Under the pieces are notes generated by a model, which saw only the letters and a list, made by a program, of their open reading frames with translations, made no database searches and was not told where the DNA came from. Source: Zasmidium citrigriseum (Eukaryota > Ascomycota > Dothideomycetes > Mycosphaerellales > Mycosphaerellaceae). From it: DNA of 64,000 bases. The stretch lies in the NCBI GenBank assembly GCA_002786025.1, contig NHNW01000094.1, positions 18,426-82,425 of the forward strand, in the 5' to 3' direction. Positions within the stretch are counted from its first letter, which is position 1; every line of letters starts with the position of its first letter. Position numbers and translations under genes: made by a program. Positions 34,453-45,654 of this stretch are shown piece by piece.

Positions 34453-37400
34453 ATGTTCCTCCAGAACCTCGTGCAGAAGGCGCAACAACTCATTGATCCC
34501 GCCGTGCTGCCCGGTCCTCTTGGGTCGCTGACCTCCTCCGATCGACCGTCCAAAGCGCAGCTCTTCCGCCACCAATTCCGACTGCCAGACACGCAGAATC
34601 CCTTGTACGAGATCACCGCCGAGCTCACTCTCCCGGGAAAGAGCAGTCGCGGCAGTGGAGGGAATGCGAAGAACTGGGACAAGAGCAACTGGGATAGAGA
34701 CCGGGGCACGCACTATGCCGGGCAGCTACACCTCAGCGAGCAGTTCCTGTGCTTCTCGACAGTGAATACATCCTTTGCGAATACAGCTTCGACCAGCGCC
34801 AGCAGTGCTTTCACGGGACGCACGCATGGGACGGGTCCGGCGGGGAATGGCTTCACGTTGCCGCTGTGTGCCGTGCGGAGGGTGGAGAGGCTGCACACGC
34901 AGAGCTACATGTTCGCGCTGAGCGTGACCACCTGGAATGGCTTCGATGCGGGAGGTGAAGGGAAAGCGGGTGCGCCTGCGCCGCCGAAGCTGACCATTCA
35001 GCTGGAGGGCAGCAGGCAACAGTGCGAGAGGTTTTGCGATGGACTGAAGAGAGGACTGCGGCAAGGCATCAAGGAAGTGGACAACATGAGGACCGTTGCG
35101 CAGGAGTGCTACTCCGAGTACTTCATGTACGACGACTTCGATGCTACGCCCACGCCTGAGAAGCCCGATGGCACGCCGAGGAGTCCACCGGATACTGGGC
35201 TGGGAAGTGTGTTCAAGTACCCGGGCAATTCGAAGAAGCTGAGGGATCGGAGTAAGATGAGGCTGTGGCATGAGTACATGAAGGAGAACGGGAGGAATAC
35301 GACTTTGGTGCGGCAACCGGACTTTCATCGACTGATACGAGTTGGCTTGCCGAATCTGCTGCGAGGCGAGATCTGGGAGCTTACATCGGGCTCTTTCTAC
35401 CTGCGACTGCAGAAGCCGAAGCTCTACCAAGAAACGCTGGCGAAGCACGAGGGAGAGGGTTCGCTGGCCATCGACGAGATTGAAAAGGATCTCAATCGAA
35501 GTCTGCCCGAATACGCCGGATTCCAGAGCGAAGAGGGTATCGGGCGACTACGACGAGTACTGACTGCCTACAGCTGGATCAACCCTGAAGTCGGGTATTG
35601 CCAGGCCATGAACATCGTCGTGGCCGCACTGTTGATGTACGTAAGTCCACTTGACATGATGAAAACAAAGCTAAGTGTTCACTTCCAGTTATCTCTCCGA
35701 GTCGCAGGCTTTCTATCTCCTTTCCATCCTTTGCGATCGTCTTTTACCAGGCTATTACTCGACCACCATGTACGGCACGCTGCTTGACCAGAGGGTCTTT
35801 GAGAGTTTGGTCGAGAAGACCATGCCGATCATCTGGGACCATCTCGTCAAGAACGACGTCCAGCTTTCGGTGGTTTCTTTGCCCTGGTTTCTCTCGCTTT
35901 ACATTAACAGCATGCCGCTCATCTTTGCTTTCCGCGTACTGGATGTCTTCTTTCTCGAGGGGCCGAAAGTATTGTTCCAGGTTGGACTTGCCATCTTGCG
36001 CATCAATGGCGAGGAGCTTCTGGATGCGACTGACGACGGCACCTTCATTTCAGTTCTGAAGTCGTACTTTGCACGCCTGGGTGAATCAGCACACCCCAGG
36101 TCGGAGAATCCCAAACATCGGGCCATCACCAACTTTCAAGCACTCATGGTCGTCGCATTCAAAGAGTTCGAAGGCATCACACAGCACACCATCTCCGAGC
36201 AGAGGTCCAAACACAAGGCGGCGGTTTTGGAGAACATCGAATCTTTCGCCAAACGAACATCAATCAGGAATCTCGGACCAGAAAGCAAGAAGCTTTCAAT
36301 GAACGATCTTGGCTTCTTATACGACCGCTTCTACACTGTTCTTTACGAGAGACAGCAACGAGCGCAGATGATTCAAGCCGAGACCGATCGAAAGCAGAAG
36401 CAAGCCAAGCTCAGGGCGACGGAAGTCGTCACTGGCGTACCTGGCAATGCGCCTGAGATGGGTCGAGTTGCTCTTGGGCCCAGCTCATCCCAAATGGACT
36501 ACGACGCCTTCAGGGAGTTCCTTGCAGGGGTGTCGAAGTGGGCGGTGACCGACTCTCCATCTTCACCCAGCAAAGACGATAAGTCGAATGGCTACTTCGC
36601 CAATGCTCTGCGGAATCGCTCGGTCAGCCTCTCGCCTTGGGGATCAGGGCCTGAGCCGGCAGATCACGACTTCATGCAGCGACTTTTCAAGAAATGGGAC
36701 TTGGATGACAACTCTGCTCTGACGCTACAGAACGTGGTGCAAGGTCTGGCGCCTATCAAGGGGAACAGAGACATCATGAGCAGTATTGAATACTTCTTCG
36801 AGCTTTATGACGACGACAGCGACGGAAAGGTCGACAGGGAAGGTATCTTGAGGATATCTGAGGCTCTGCTGTTCTTGTCCAGGAGAGGCGTTCCGGGCGG
36901 ACTTGGTGGCTCGGAGGAGGTCAAAGGCCCAGATGGCCTGCCGATGTCGAAGGATGAGCAGTTCTTGAGTGCTGTGTCGGCTTTCATTCGAAGATGCTTT
37001 GAATACGCCGATCCCGACCACCCCAGCCGGCAGGACGACGATGGTGCTGCAGATGGTATGCAGAAGCTGAAGACTGACGATAAAGACGACGATCTTCTTG
37101 ATCTGGGCGAGGGAAAGGAAACGAAGTCGACAGAGGACCATCCTCTCGCCGACACTAGTGCATCCGCCGCTGACGACTCAATGCTCTCCCGCCCTTCGAC
37201 GAACACCTTCGGCCAAACGACCAAGAACGCCGAAGCCAACGCCGCTCTGGATCCCTCCAGTCCAGTCCACATCACTCTTCCCACATTCCGAATGCTGGTG
37301 CTCGCCGACGAAACGCTCGAATCATTCTTCGACTCCGGTTTTGCCAACTCATTCCATCTCGCCGACGCACCTCTCCCATCATCAACACTCACTTCACCAT

Positions 37401-37852
37401 CCTTCCTCAATCTCCAAAACGCCGCCCCATCTGCATCCCCTATCCCCACCATCAGCCCCGGCGGACCCGGCGCAGGCGTCGTCGCACCCGGAAAGGGCTT
37501 ACGTGGAATGCTGGATAATATTGTCACCGACGGAATGCGAGTCGCGGCAGAAGTACGACGGCGCATGGACGAGGCACAGAAGGAGCTGGATCGTGGAGCT
37601 TCGACGAGAGGGACGGAAGATGACGACGATGACGAAGGTGAAGATCATGGCCGCGATCTGCTGGATGTTGCTGAGGCCGATGCCGTGCCCGAGAGGCAAG
37701 GTGAAGCCGGTGGCAATTTGACCGAAAAGGACGTTGTGAGCAGTCCGACGAAAGTAGAAGCCGGCACGAGCAGTTCAGCGGCGAGTGTCAAGAGCACGGG
37801 CAGCACGGGAATGGGCAAGAACGTTGAGAAGAGTACTATGTTTGAACGATAG
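34453..37852 (+). CDS. GRAM-TBC-EF-hand Rab GTPase-activating protein (Gyp2/Mdr1-like), 1,115 aa
   Basis: Exons 34453-35636 and 35689-37852 flank a 52-nt intron; the donor AT|GTACGT restores the family motif LLIYLSESQAF. Domain order: N-terminal GRAM lipid-binding domain (about residues 35-200), TBC RabGAP domain from about residue 296, then a canonical EF-hand loop near residues 769-780 (DDDSDGKVDREG). The C-terminus (about 810-1115) is disordered and S/P/D-rich. The TBC dual fingers are present: arginine finger Arg349 in EKDLNRSLPEY and glutamine finger Gln384 in GYCQAMN. This matches the yeast Gyp2/Mdr1 and TBC1D9 architecture, which stimulates GTP hydrolysis on Rab proteins in secretion and recycling, with possible calcium input. 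I am sure of the family, less of the Rab target. Confidence 0.93.
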
Positions 37853-38005
37853 AAAAGAGGAGTGGCATGGCGAAATGGAGTCACTGACAAGGGACGTTCT
37901 ATGGGGAATGATATGATTATTTGCATGCATGTGGACTTACTACGCCAGGGAATTGCTGTGCTCGATAGAAGCGCAATGAGGAAGGAGGATCAATGAAGTA
38001 CTGCG

Positions 38006-38107
38006 TTAGTAAATCTCCCGTTCCACTGCTCTGGTGTTCGCGTACTGCTGACCTATCTTGTGCAGTCTAGCAACTGCATCGGCTTCATTCTTCAGGATCT
38101 CGAATAC
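38006..38107 (-). pseudogene. Duplicated C-terminal segment of the FMN oxidase gene
   Basis: This leftward 33-codon stretch begins VFEILKNEADAVARL and ends GQQYANTRAVEREIY plus TAA. It parallels the oxidase's own C-terminus at 38157-38276 (VFEILKEEV...GQQYVNARAVERGIF). It lacks six codons and differs at about a third of positions. About 40 bp of 3' flank (ctcgatagaag...) is duplicated too; offset is 151-169 bp. A good acceptor (gagcgcag) sits immediately upstream, so an alternative last exon is conceivable. A decayed partial duplication is simpler. Confidence 0.75.
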
Positions 38108-38156
38108 CTGCGCTCGATAGAAGTGCAATGAGGAAAGAGAATCAATGAAGACTGCC

Positions 38157-39263
38157 TCAGAAAATACCCCTCTCTACTGCTCTAGCATTGACATACTGTT
38201 GACCTAGCTGCTTGACATTCGCACAGCCCAGCAACTGCATCGCCGTCACGACTTCCTCCTTCAAAATCTCGAAGACTTTCTCCACGCCCTCCACGCCTCC
38301 GACTGCGAGTCCATACAACACCGCCCTTCCCAACCCTACGCCTCTCGCGCCAAGACAAAGAGCTTTAACGATGTCTGTGCCGCGTTGGACGCCGCCGTCG
38401 ATGTGGACTTCCACCTTCTCAAAAACTGCCGGACAGTACTTCTTCATTTCAAGAAGAGTATGGATCGACGGACTCGCGGTGTCCAATCCCCTGCCTCCAT
38501 GATTCGAAAGTATAATCCCCTTGACTTCTGGATACCGTGTCGCCAGCTCTGCGTCTTCAAAGGTTTGGATTCCCTTGAGCATTATTGGTAGATGAGTGTG
38601 GGAAGCGAGCCAGGGTATCGTCTCCGACCAAGAGAGATCCGACGCCGTGCCCACGAAGAGATCTTTCGAGATTCCATTGTGGCGAATATCGAGTTCTCGT
38701 TTCCCTGAGACGGGACAATCGACCGAGAGGACCACAAACTTGATGGCCGGGAGCGCGGAGATTCGGTGCAGGAGGGCTTCACTTTGGGACCGATCTGTTT
38801 GGATGGAGAGTTGGAAGCCGAAGATTTGGTTCTTGTTGGTTGCTGAGGAGAGGATGTCTTCAGGGGTGTGGGAGGAGTGGCAGGAGACGATCTGCACCGC
38901 ACCGAGCTTCCCCCACGCTTGAGCGATACCTTTTTCTCCTAAGGGGTGTGCTAGGCCAGCGAGTGCGGCGGGGGAGACGAAGATTGGGAGGGACGTCTTG
39001 TGGCCGAGAAAAGTGGTGCAGGGGTCGCAAGTGGCTACGTTGATAAGCGTGCGTGGGCGGAGGAGGATCTGGTCGTAGACGCTGCTGTTGAGGTGGTGGG
39101 TGTGCAAGTCGTTGGAGGCGGAGGCGTAGTAGGCCCAGACGCTTGATGGGAGGGTGTGCTGGGCGAGGACGGTTATGTCGGGGAGGGAGAGGCATTCGGA
39201 GAGGGTGCGGATGGACGGCAGGTTGGTTTTCTTGGAGCGCGAGGGATCTGGTGCGGGCTCCAT
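38157..39263 (-). CDS. FMN-dependent 2-hydroxyacid oxidase/dehydrogenase, 368 aa
   Basis: The intronless frame starts at ATG 39263; codons further upstream have no ATG. This is the glycolate oxidase/flavocytochrome b2/mandelate dehydrogenase fold without the cytochrome domain. Visible landmarks: VWAYYASASND near the N-terminus, ILLRPR, FVSPAALAGLAHPLGE, Lys230 in MLKGI, the catalytic SNHGGRGLD (His255, Arg258), and the FMN-phosphate loop IDGGVQRGTD followed by LGARGVGLGRA. It oxidises an alpha-hydroxy acid to the 2-oxo acid. Substrate cannot be read from sequence, but the divergent CYP504-like P450 405 bp away suggests an aromatic hydroxyacid such as mandelate or a hydroxyphenyl relative. No peroxisomal signal ends the protein (it ends RGIF). 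Confidence 0.9.
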   Translation of the reverse strand: MEPAPDPSRSKKTNLPSIRTLSECLSLPDITVLAQHTLPSSVWAYYASASNDLHTHHLNSSVYDQILLRPRTLINVATCDPCTTFLGHKTSLPIFVSPAALAGLAHPLGEKGIAQAWGKLGAVQIVSCHSSHTPEDILSSATNKNQIFGFQLSIQTDRSQSEALLHRISALPAIKFVVLSVDCPVSGKRELDIRHNGISKDLFVGTASDLSWSETIPWLASHTHLPIMLKGIQTFEDAELATRYPEVKGIILSNHGGRGLDTASPSIHTLLEMKKYCPAVFEKVEVHIDGGVQRGTDIVKALCLGARGVGLGRAVLYGLAVGGVEGVEKVFEILKEEVVTAMQLLGCANVKQLGQQYVNARAVERGIF

Positions 39264-39668
39264 GTTCGAAAGGGAAGGCTGATCGAGAGGACATGGCGAG
39301 GTGTTAATACGACTGATATGGTTGCACAGCTCCAAGACCTCGAAGGTCTGGCCACCACATGCTAAAGCGCTGCACCACCAGATGGAGACAAGAAGGCTCG
39401 ACCGTCGATCTCATCATCAAGCTTGCCGGTGATGCGTCTCATTCCGTGGAGAGCATCCGGGTACAACACCGACAGCCATCCATTCGACCAATGGAGACCC
39501 ATGGCTTGGAGCACTAGAAAGTCTTCGTGCTATGTAAGCATGTTGGGCCTCGTGGCAAGATGCAGGGTCATTCCTTTGATGGTGTAAAAGGGCGTTGTGG
39601 TAGGCGGTCCTTTGCTACTGCTAAGGGGAAAAGACAATTGACCCGGTGCACCTTGCCACAAGACGCCA
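39264..39668. promoter_or_regulatory. 405-bp bidirectional promoter between oxidase and P450
   Basis: The oxidase (leftward) and the CYP504-like P450 (rightward) start at opposite ends of this short interval, so they probably share regulatory sites and may be co-expressed. I could not assign a particular site. Confidence 0.55.
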
Positions 39669-41414
39669 ATGCTCGACGATACGGTCGTTGTCCAAGGTCC
39701 AAAGTTCCTCATCATGTTGCCAGATACATAGTCAACGTCACTGCGCAGCTTTGACATCTCTCCCGTGGCACTTCTGCTCTTTCTCGGCCTTTTCATCTGG
39801 ATACTTCTTCCGGCCTACACCGCTCCAAGCTCACCCTTGAGAGACTTCCCAGGACCACCGGCATGGCCCATCATCGGCAACTACGTCTCGATGTATGGTC
39901 GACGTGCTGAGACACTGTACGCTGCCTGGTCGAAGAAGTATGGAGGTGTATTCAGAGTTCAAATTGGAGCAACGCGGGCTTTGATCATCAACACGGCTGA
40001 AGCTGCCAAGGAGCTTTTTGTCAATCAATCGCAGGATGTGGCCTCGAGGCCAGAGCTATTTACATTTCACAAGGTCAGCCTTTCGAAATTTTAACGAAGA
40101 AGACCTTTTGATTGACATTGTCACACAGATCATCTCAAGCAAGCTTGGCTCAACGGTCGGTGGATCAGGCTACGACAACCATCTGAAGCGCAGTCGAAAG
40201 GGTATGGCAGTTGAGCTTTCCAAGCCCGCCGTAACAACGAATCTCGCAAACATCGATCGAGAGTCTCGACAGCTTCTCAAAGACCTCTTCGTCAATGGCA
40301 AAGCTGGCGAGAAGCCCATCGACAGCTACATGTACGTCACACGCATGAGCATGAGCTTGTCGCTTACCATCTGCTATGGCCGACCCACCGCTCTCGAAGA
40401 TCCCCTCACAGACGAGATCATCTACGTGGAGGACAGAATCCTTGCGCTCAGAAGCCCGGCCGTCAATTACCTCGATCACATTCCTTTCCTTCGAAGATGG
40501 GATCCTAAGGGCATCGCAAGTTTCGCTTCAGACATCCGCGATCGAAGGGATACGTATTGCCTACAACTCAACGCCGAGATCGAAGAGAGGATCAAAAGCG
40601 GGACATGCGCTGAGTGCCTGTACGCCAAGAACCACTTCAGTCGCAATCCTTTGACGCACGACGAGCTGTCCATGGTCCTTGTGACCTTCCTTGCGGGAGG
40701 ACTTTCGACTGTCGTCAACACCATTCGATGGGCTATGGTCCTTTTCGCTGGTCGTCCGGAGTTCGAGGAGTTCGCATATAAGGCGATACGTGAGAAGTAC
40801 GCCGCAGATCAAGAAGTCTTCGATGCGGTGTACATCGACAAGGAGGAGGTGCCATATTTATCTGCACTCGTCAAAGAGCTTCTCAGGTACGCCCAAAGTC
40901 CACATTCACTCCTAATCTTGTTGATGTGCATGATCAGGTTCTACTGTCCAGCACGCACAGCTCTTCCACGAGCACCAGCAAGAGACTTTCGCTACCGAGG
41001 CATGTCCTGTCCCAAAGACACAATGATTATATTGAACGTCTGGAGCTGCAACATGGGTAAACATCATCTCACACCCACCAAGCAATACAACGACTGACGT
41101 AAAACACAGATCCCAAAATCTACGGCGACCCAGAAGTCTTCCGTCCCGAACGCTGGCTCGAGAATCCCGATCTAACTCACTTCACATTTGGCCTGGGTGC
41201 TCGCAAGTGTACGGGCTATCCATTCGCTCTGCGTGAGATCTACGTCGTTCTGATGAGACTGGTCGTCTCCTTCAAAATCTCGACCAGGGCAACGAATGTT
41301 GACTACGATCCGATATCGGGCTGTCATGATCCAACTGATCTTGTGAGTGGACCGAGGAGGTCTGAGCTGGTCTTTGAGCCAAGGCACGAAAAGAGTTTGA
41401 GGAGGCATTTATAA
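39669..41414 (+). CDS. CYP504-like cytochrome P450 (phenylacetate-hydroxylase type), about 513 aa
   Basis: Firm exons: 39749-40073, 40129-40886, 40938-41056 and 41110-41414. The start is uncertain. The anchor frame (VALLLFLGLFIWILLP) has an upstream in-frame TAG and no ATG, so a short first exon 39669-39703 with a 45-nt intron is proposed. Motifs: FPGPPAWPIIGN hinge, SRPELFTFHKI followed by DNHLKRSRKG (as in the phacA/phacB group), I-helix TFLAGGLSTVVNTIRW, ExxR at KELLR, FRPERW, and heme loop FGLGARKCTGYPFA with Cys446. CYP504 enzymes hydroxylate phenylacetate and 3-hydroxyphenylacetate en route to homogentisate. The Arg of ExxR is split by an intron. Loss of the start codon by mutation is an alternative. 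Confidence 0.82.
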
Positions 41415-41547
41415 GGTGAGGAGGATTGAACTGCCATTGAGAAGCGGTCCATTTTGAATCGGTGGGCTTTAGCTTCTTACGACTTCACCAAGCGCTACAG
41501 CAATTCCATCGAATATGCCATCGTTCTCTCGAATCTTGATCATCTAT

Positions 41548-41841
41548 TTAGTAGTTCGTGCAAGCGCATCCTTGTGCAGGGCATCCGAATGCTACATACC
41601 ACAGTCAGCCAACATCTTCGACGCAACCACGAGGATTGATGTACTTGCCTGGATAGATCACACAACCCGACCAGCCCGTCTCATCACAGTTGACTCCACT
41701 TGCGCCGCAGTTGGTGGACTCGCAAGGGCCAGTGTACTCTGGGTACTCGCCGTAAGCGGAGCAGTCGACTTGCCGTTCGAGGATAGCAGTTGCGGATGTA
41801 AGGCTGATGATTGCCAGGAGGGTTGTGATGATGAAGTTCAT
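41548..41841 (-). CDS. Small secreted cysteine-rich protein, 78 aa (effector-like)
   Basis: Exon 1 41841-41649 and exon 2 41591-41548 are joined by a GC-AG intron of 57 nt (CCAG|GCAAGT, branch GCTGAC, acceptor TGTAG). Unspliced, the frame would end at 41605 with six cysteines. Spliced, it ends CPAQGCACTNY and has eight, an even number suited to four disulfides; this is why I prefer the spliced form. A signal peptide covers residues 1-19, followed by ILERQ, a possible propeptide end. The mature part is about 55 residues, acidic and G/Y-rich. Size, secretion and cysteine density match fungal effectors or antimicrobial-type proteins. No homologue is recognised, and toxicity is not implied. Confidence 0.72.
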
Positions 41842-43381
41842 GTTGGCGGGTCTAGAGAGTCTTGTGGTCGAGTCCTTGTTGAATCTCAGCGATGAAGGCG
41901 AGTAGATGATGGGGATGGAAAATGTGGCAACATTCGTTCATTTTGACTGTCAACCTGAGACCCACACACTGACTTGGCCACTCTTGGTTACGAGGACCCA
42001 AGATGCTCTATATCTGCTTACTGCAAAGTTATGTTACACATCTCTACTCGTATGGGGCTCTGTGCTACTCTCCGTCTTGACCCAAAAGAAAATTGGTGGT
42101 TGATGACGTCTAGCTGTGCTACCAAGCCATGGGGATCGGCTTGGATTTTGTCGCTCATTTCCTGGCGCCAAGGGCTTCGGTGTTCAAGGCGGTCTGTGAA
42201 TCTATCGTCGACCGAAGTTGCGGAGCCCTGATCAATTGCAGGAAGAACGATCGCTGTGTTGTCGAGTCCAAGTTCCATAGCCCTGACAATACACACAAGT
42301 ATTTCATGCGTGTTTCTTGCATCCAGATTGATGGAAAATGAAATACTACGTCCGCTGAAAAATGGCTCATCGCTTTTACAAAGGCTTTTGATTGAAGACT
42401 TACAGTTCTATGGCTCTATAAGCTACTCGATCTTGCCATCATTGCCTCAGGTGTTCCACTAGTGTTAGAGGCTGAAAATCGGGCTTAGATGTAAGTGAAT
42501 GAACATGTCCTGCTTCCGGTATCGCTGCGCCTGTATCTGCCCAGGGGGTTTTCAGCGATGTCGCAGGAATTTGGTTGGAGAGAGCTTGCGACGCCAGATG
42601 CTCTTGACTTGGGTCGACAAGATATCCACTCAGTCGAGCACATGTCGTCGTTCGGAGTTCCACATTGGGAAGGACAGCCTTGGCGCCAAGTTGGTCAGAC
42701 TGCTTTCGGCCGTGTGGCTGGTCTGTGGCGGCCTTGTGGACGTTCGAGTCGGTCAAATTCTCTCTCTTTCCTTCCACACGCGGTCTTCAGATACTGCATA
42801 CTGTCTTGCTACTTGCTCGATGCGTTTTATGGCTTTAACGGACCGGTCTTGGGTCCTGGAGCCCTCGCCTGAAGCTCTTGCCCATCCGCGCCAGCCGTCA
42901 ACATCACCTCCATCTCTTGACGCCATGCGCAGGCACGCCCAACAACGTCTTCATCCTCTCACAGGAAACAGTCCTAATAGGAAGATATAATCAGAGACAT
43001 TCGGGCCTCACGCCTGTCGCACAGCAAAAGACGAACGCAAGAGCCGATTCAACTTTCAAAAACGCCTCACATGCCGGCCAACGCCACGAGCGATATCTAA
43101 ACTTTTGGTCAAAACCCACGTGGGACGGACTCGAATACTTCCACTCTTGCAACCTCGCCAGCGCATCTAGAACAGACGATTGTACAGCCTCTGAGCTTCA
43201 TCGCTGCAGCCACCAGCTTGGAGATGTTGTCGTTGGAATGGCGTACGAACGCCACGACCATGGCAGTCGGCCTGAAGACCGGGAGACTGGGTTTTGTCCA
43301 GGTATATGATGAAAGCCCGCCTTGGCTCGCGACGTCTGCCTCTCACCCCCAGCACACTATCCTCAACGATTGTCATTCGCT
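41842..43381. other. 1.5-kb stretch without a supported gene
   Basis: It lies between the divergent cysteine-rich protein gene and the GLEYA gene and holds both promoters. Frames of up to 163 codons (42439-43309) have no domain, no signal peptide and no matching splice sites. Confidence 0.45.
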
Positions 43382-45304
43382 ATGGTCTCAACCCTTTTGA
43401 CTCTCGGGGCTCTGGCCATTCCACTTCTCTCTTACTCTGCATATGCACAACTGGCGGACCTTGCCTCCATCATTGCTGAGGCAGGTCCTCCTCCCACGCC
43501 GACGATCGCCATCAATGTACCTTCTCAAGTCGTCAAGTACGATGTGATCTCAGTGGAAAGTGCTGCTGCTGCAGAGCAGACCACCGACCCCATTGCAGGC
43601 GACGCCAAAATGAAGAAGCGAGCTGCGTGCGATGCTCAGATCATCGGCTCTGGACCAGTCCCCTCTAGTGACACCGCTGAGGCCTTCGTAGCCTTTGACC
43701 AGCTCAGCAACGTGGCAAACAATGCTGCTACGCCTACTGGCTACCGCAACACCTTCAAGGATCTCAAAGCAATGAACAATGCCATGGGATACATGGGCTT
43801 CACTTTGCTCAACTCCTACGACGTGGCTGCCTGCTCGCGCAAATGCGATGCCATTGATGGCTGTGCTGCTTTCAACGTCGCTTTCGAGCGAGCTCCGACG
43901 AAAGAGCCTTCTGCCCATGAAGGGTCGTGTCCCAATCCACCATCAACAACGCTTATCAAGTGTGTGTTCTGGGGTGGGCCGGTCACTGTAAGTCCTCGGT
44001 CTCAGTCTGCTCCCGCAGTAGCTTCACTGACATCGATGTAGCAAGCGAACGCAGTCAATGATGGCCAGTGGCGGGGAGACTTCCACGTCGTCGTTGCAGG
44101 GTGATTTACCTCAACCATGAGAAGTGGCGTCTGAGCCGCTGATCAAATGATTTACAGCTCGAACGGATACATCAATCAAACGATTGATTCTCCAGCCAAC
44201 TTCAACGGACCAAATTATCTTGGCAACAAGGCTATCTACCCATCAAACTTCAACGACTGCAATGGCGACTCAGTCGTGACCGGACTTCAATTCTGGAATG
44301 ACGGTCTCCCGTTCGATACTCGCCGTTGTGCTGCTGCTTGCACTGCGCAGACGAGTTCCGACTCTGCCAATCCGTGCTACTTCTTCAACACCTTCCTAGC
44401 CACATCAAGCTCCAGTGGCCAGACACTTGGTCAAGTTTGCGTCATGTATCGACGTCAATATGTGAGTTACCAAATTTCGTCATTCCTCCAATCTCTCGTC
44501 ATACTGATACATGGCCAGACCGAATCAGATGGAACCGTCACTCAGCTAAGCTACAATGGCGATACTTATACCTTCTCGTGGAGCTATTCGTACTCGGATC
44601 CCACCCACACCGGGCTTCCATGCGTCGTCCGACCACCACCAGAGGTGTGCGGCAACCAAGGCCTGGACTACGCTGCATATACCAACACTCAGGGTGTCAA
44701 CAATTACCCTCATCACTACGTCGAATTCGATCCCGAGTTCATGAAAGACTCTCGCGGCGGATCCAGTCATGTACTCAGCAGTGGCACCATCTCTTCGCTT
44801 GGCATAGGCGGTGATCCCAATGGCTGCAGCGACACTAATGTCTATCAGAGGACGATTTATCCCGGCCAGCCAACCGTCAGCTGTAGCTACTACGCCGTCA
44901 ATCATCGTGGTTACATCAAAGCTCTTGTGACCGGCAACTACACCTTCACGATGCCGCCGCCAGATGACGTTGAGTTCCTCTGGGTTGGTTCGACTGCAAA
45001 GCAAGGCTGGACCAAGAACAATGCGGTCATCAGGAATTCCATTGGAGAGTACTTTGATGCCGGGTACAATGCCGACGCTACAACCAAGTACTACAGCCAG
45101 TATCTTAATGCTGGGGAGTATTTACCATTCCGTGTTGTCCTGGGCAACGGACAAGGACCTGGAGGCTTCTCGCCCAGCGTCAAGGACCCAAACGGCAATG
45201 TCATTCTGGACATCAACTCGGGCTTCTCCAGAAGTGTTGTGAGGTACTCTTGCGACGGTACAGCGGCGGCTTTCCCCTACGAAATTCGCGGCCACGAGCA
45301 GTGA
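43382..45304 (+). CDS. Secreted PAN/GLEYA-domain adhesin-like protein, 584 aa
   Basis: Exons 43382-43987, 44042-44100, 44158-44461 and 44519-45304, with three introns of 54-57 nt and consistent phases. Residues 1-23 form a signal peptide (ends AYAQ). A Kex2-like KKR at about residue 80 precedes the mature domain. An apple/PAN-like segment follows (SYDVAACSRKCDAIDGCAAF), then a second cysteine-rich part, and a C-terminal GLEYA lectin-type domain. The latter has the beta-sandwich features YIKALVTGNYTFTM, FLWVG, and YLNAGEYLPFRVVLGNGQG (the GLEYA-like signature). Such proteins bind surface glycans in adhesion or host contact. It has no Ser/Thr repeat stalk or obvious GPI signal, so it is probably released or wall-bound by other means. 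Confidence 0.85.
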
Positions 45305-45654
45305 GCTGTGTAAAGGTGACAAAGAACGATGTACACGATTGATAGATGTCAGCAGATTTTGTCGTTGACTTGAACGAAGACAGATCCCCGTACAGCATGC
45401 TCATATCGAATCTGAACGACCGCTCCAGTCTCCTGGAAAACATGCTGGCCGAGTCCACATGCCGTTCAATTCAATTTCACATACCTCAAGACGCCACCTG
45501 CTGGAACCACCTGCGTCAATACATAGACAATGCGCAGAGCTTTCAGCTTCATTTCATGTTGTAGATTGGTTTCTATGATCGTTGGTCACTGTTCCTACAG
45601 CCCTCCCGCAACGGAAGCCCTCCATTCCGCTGACTACAGGCCATACCGTGCCTC

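Noticed and set aside
34726..35448. 240-codon leftward frame
   Set aside because: It is antisense to the GRAM/TBC coding exon and its apparent openness follows from that exon's codon use.
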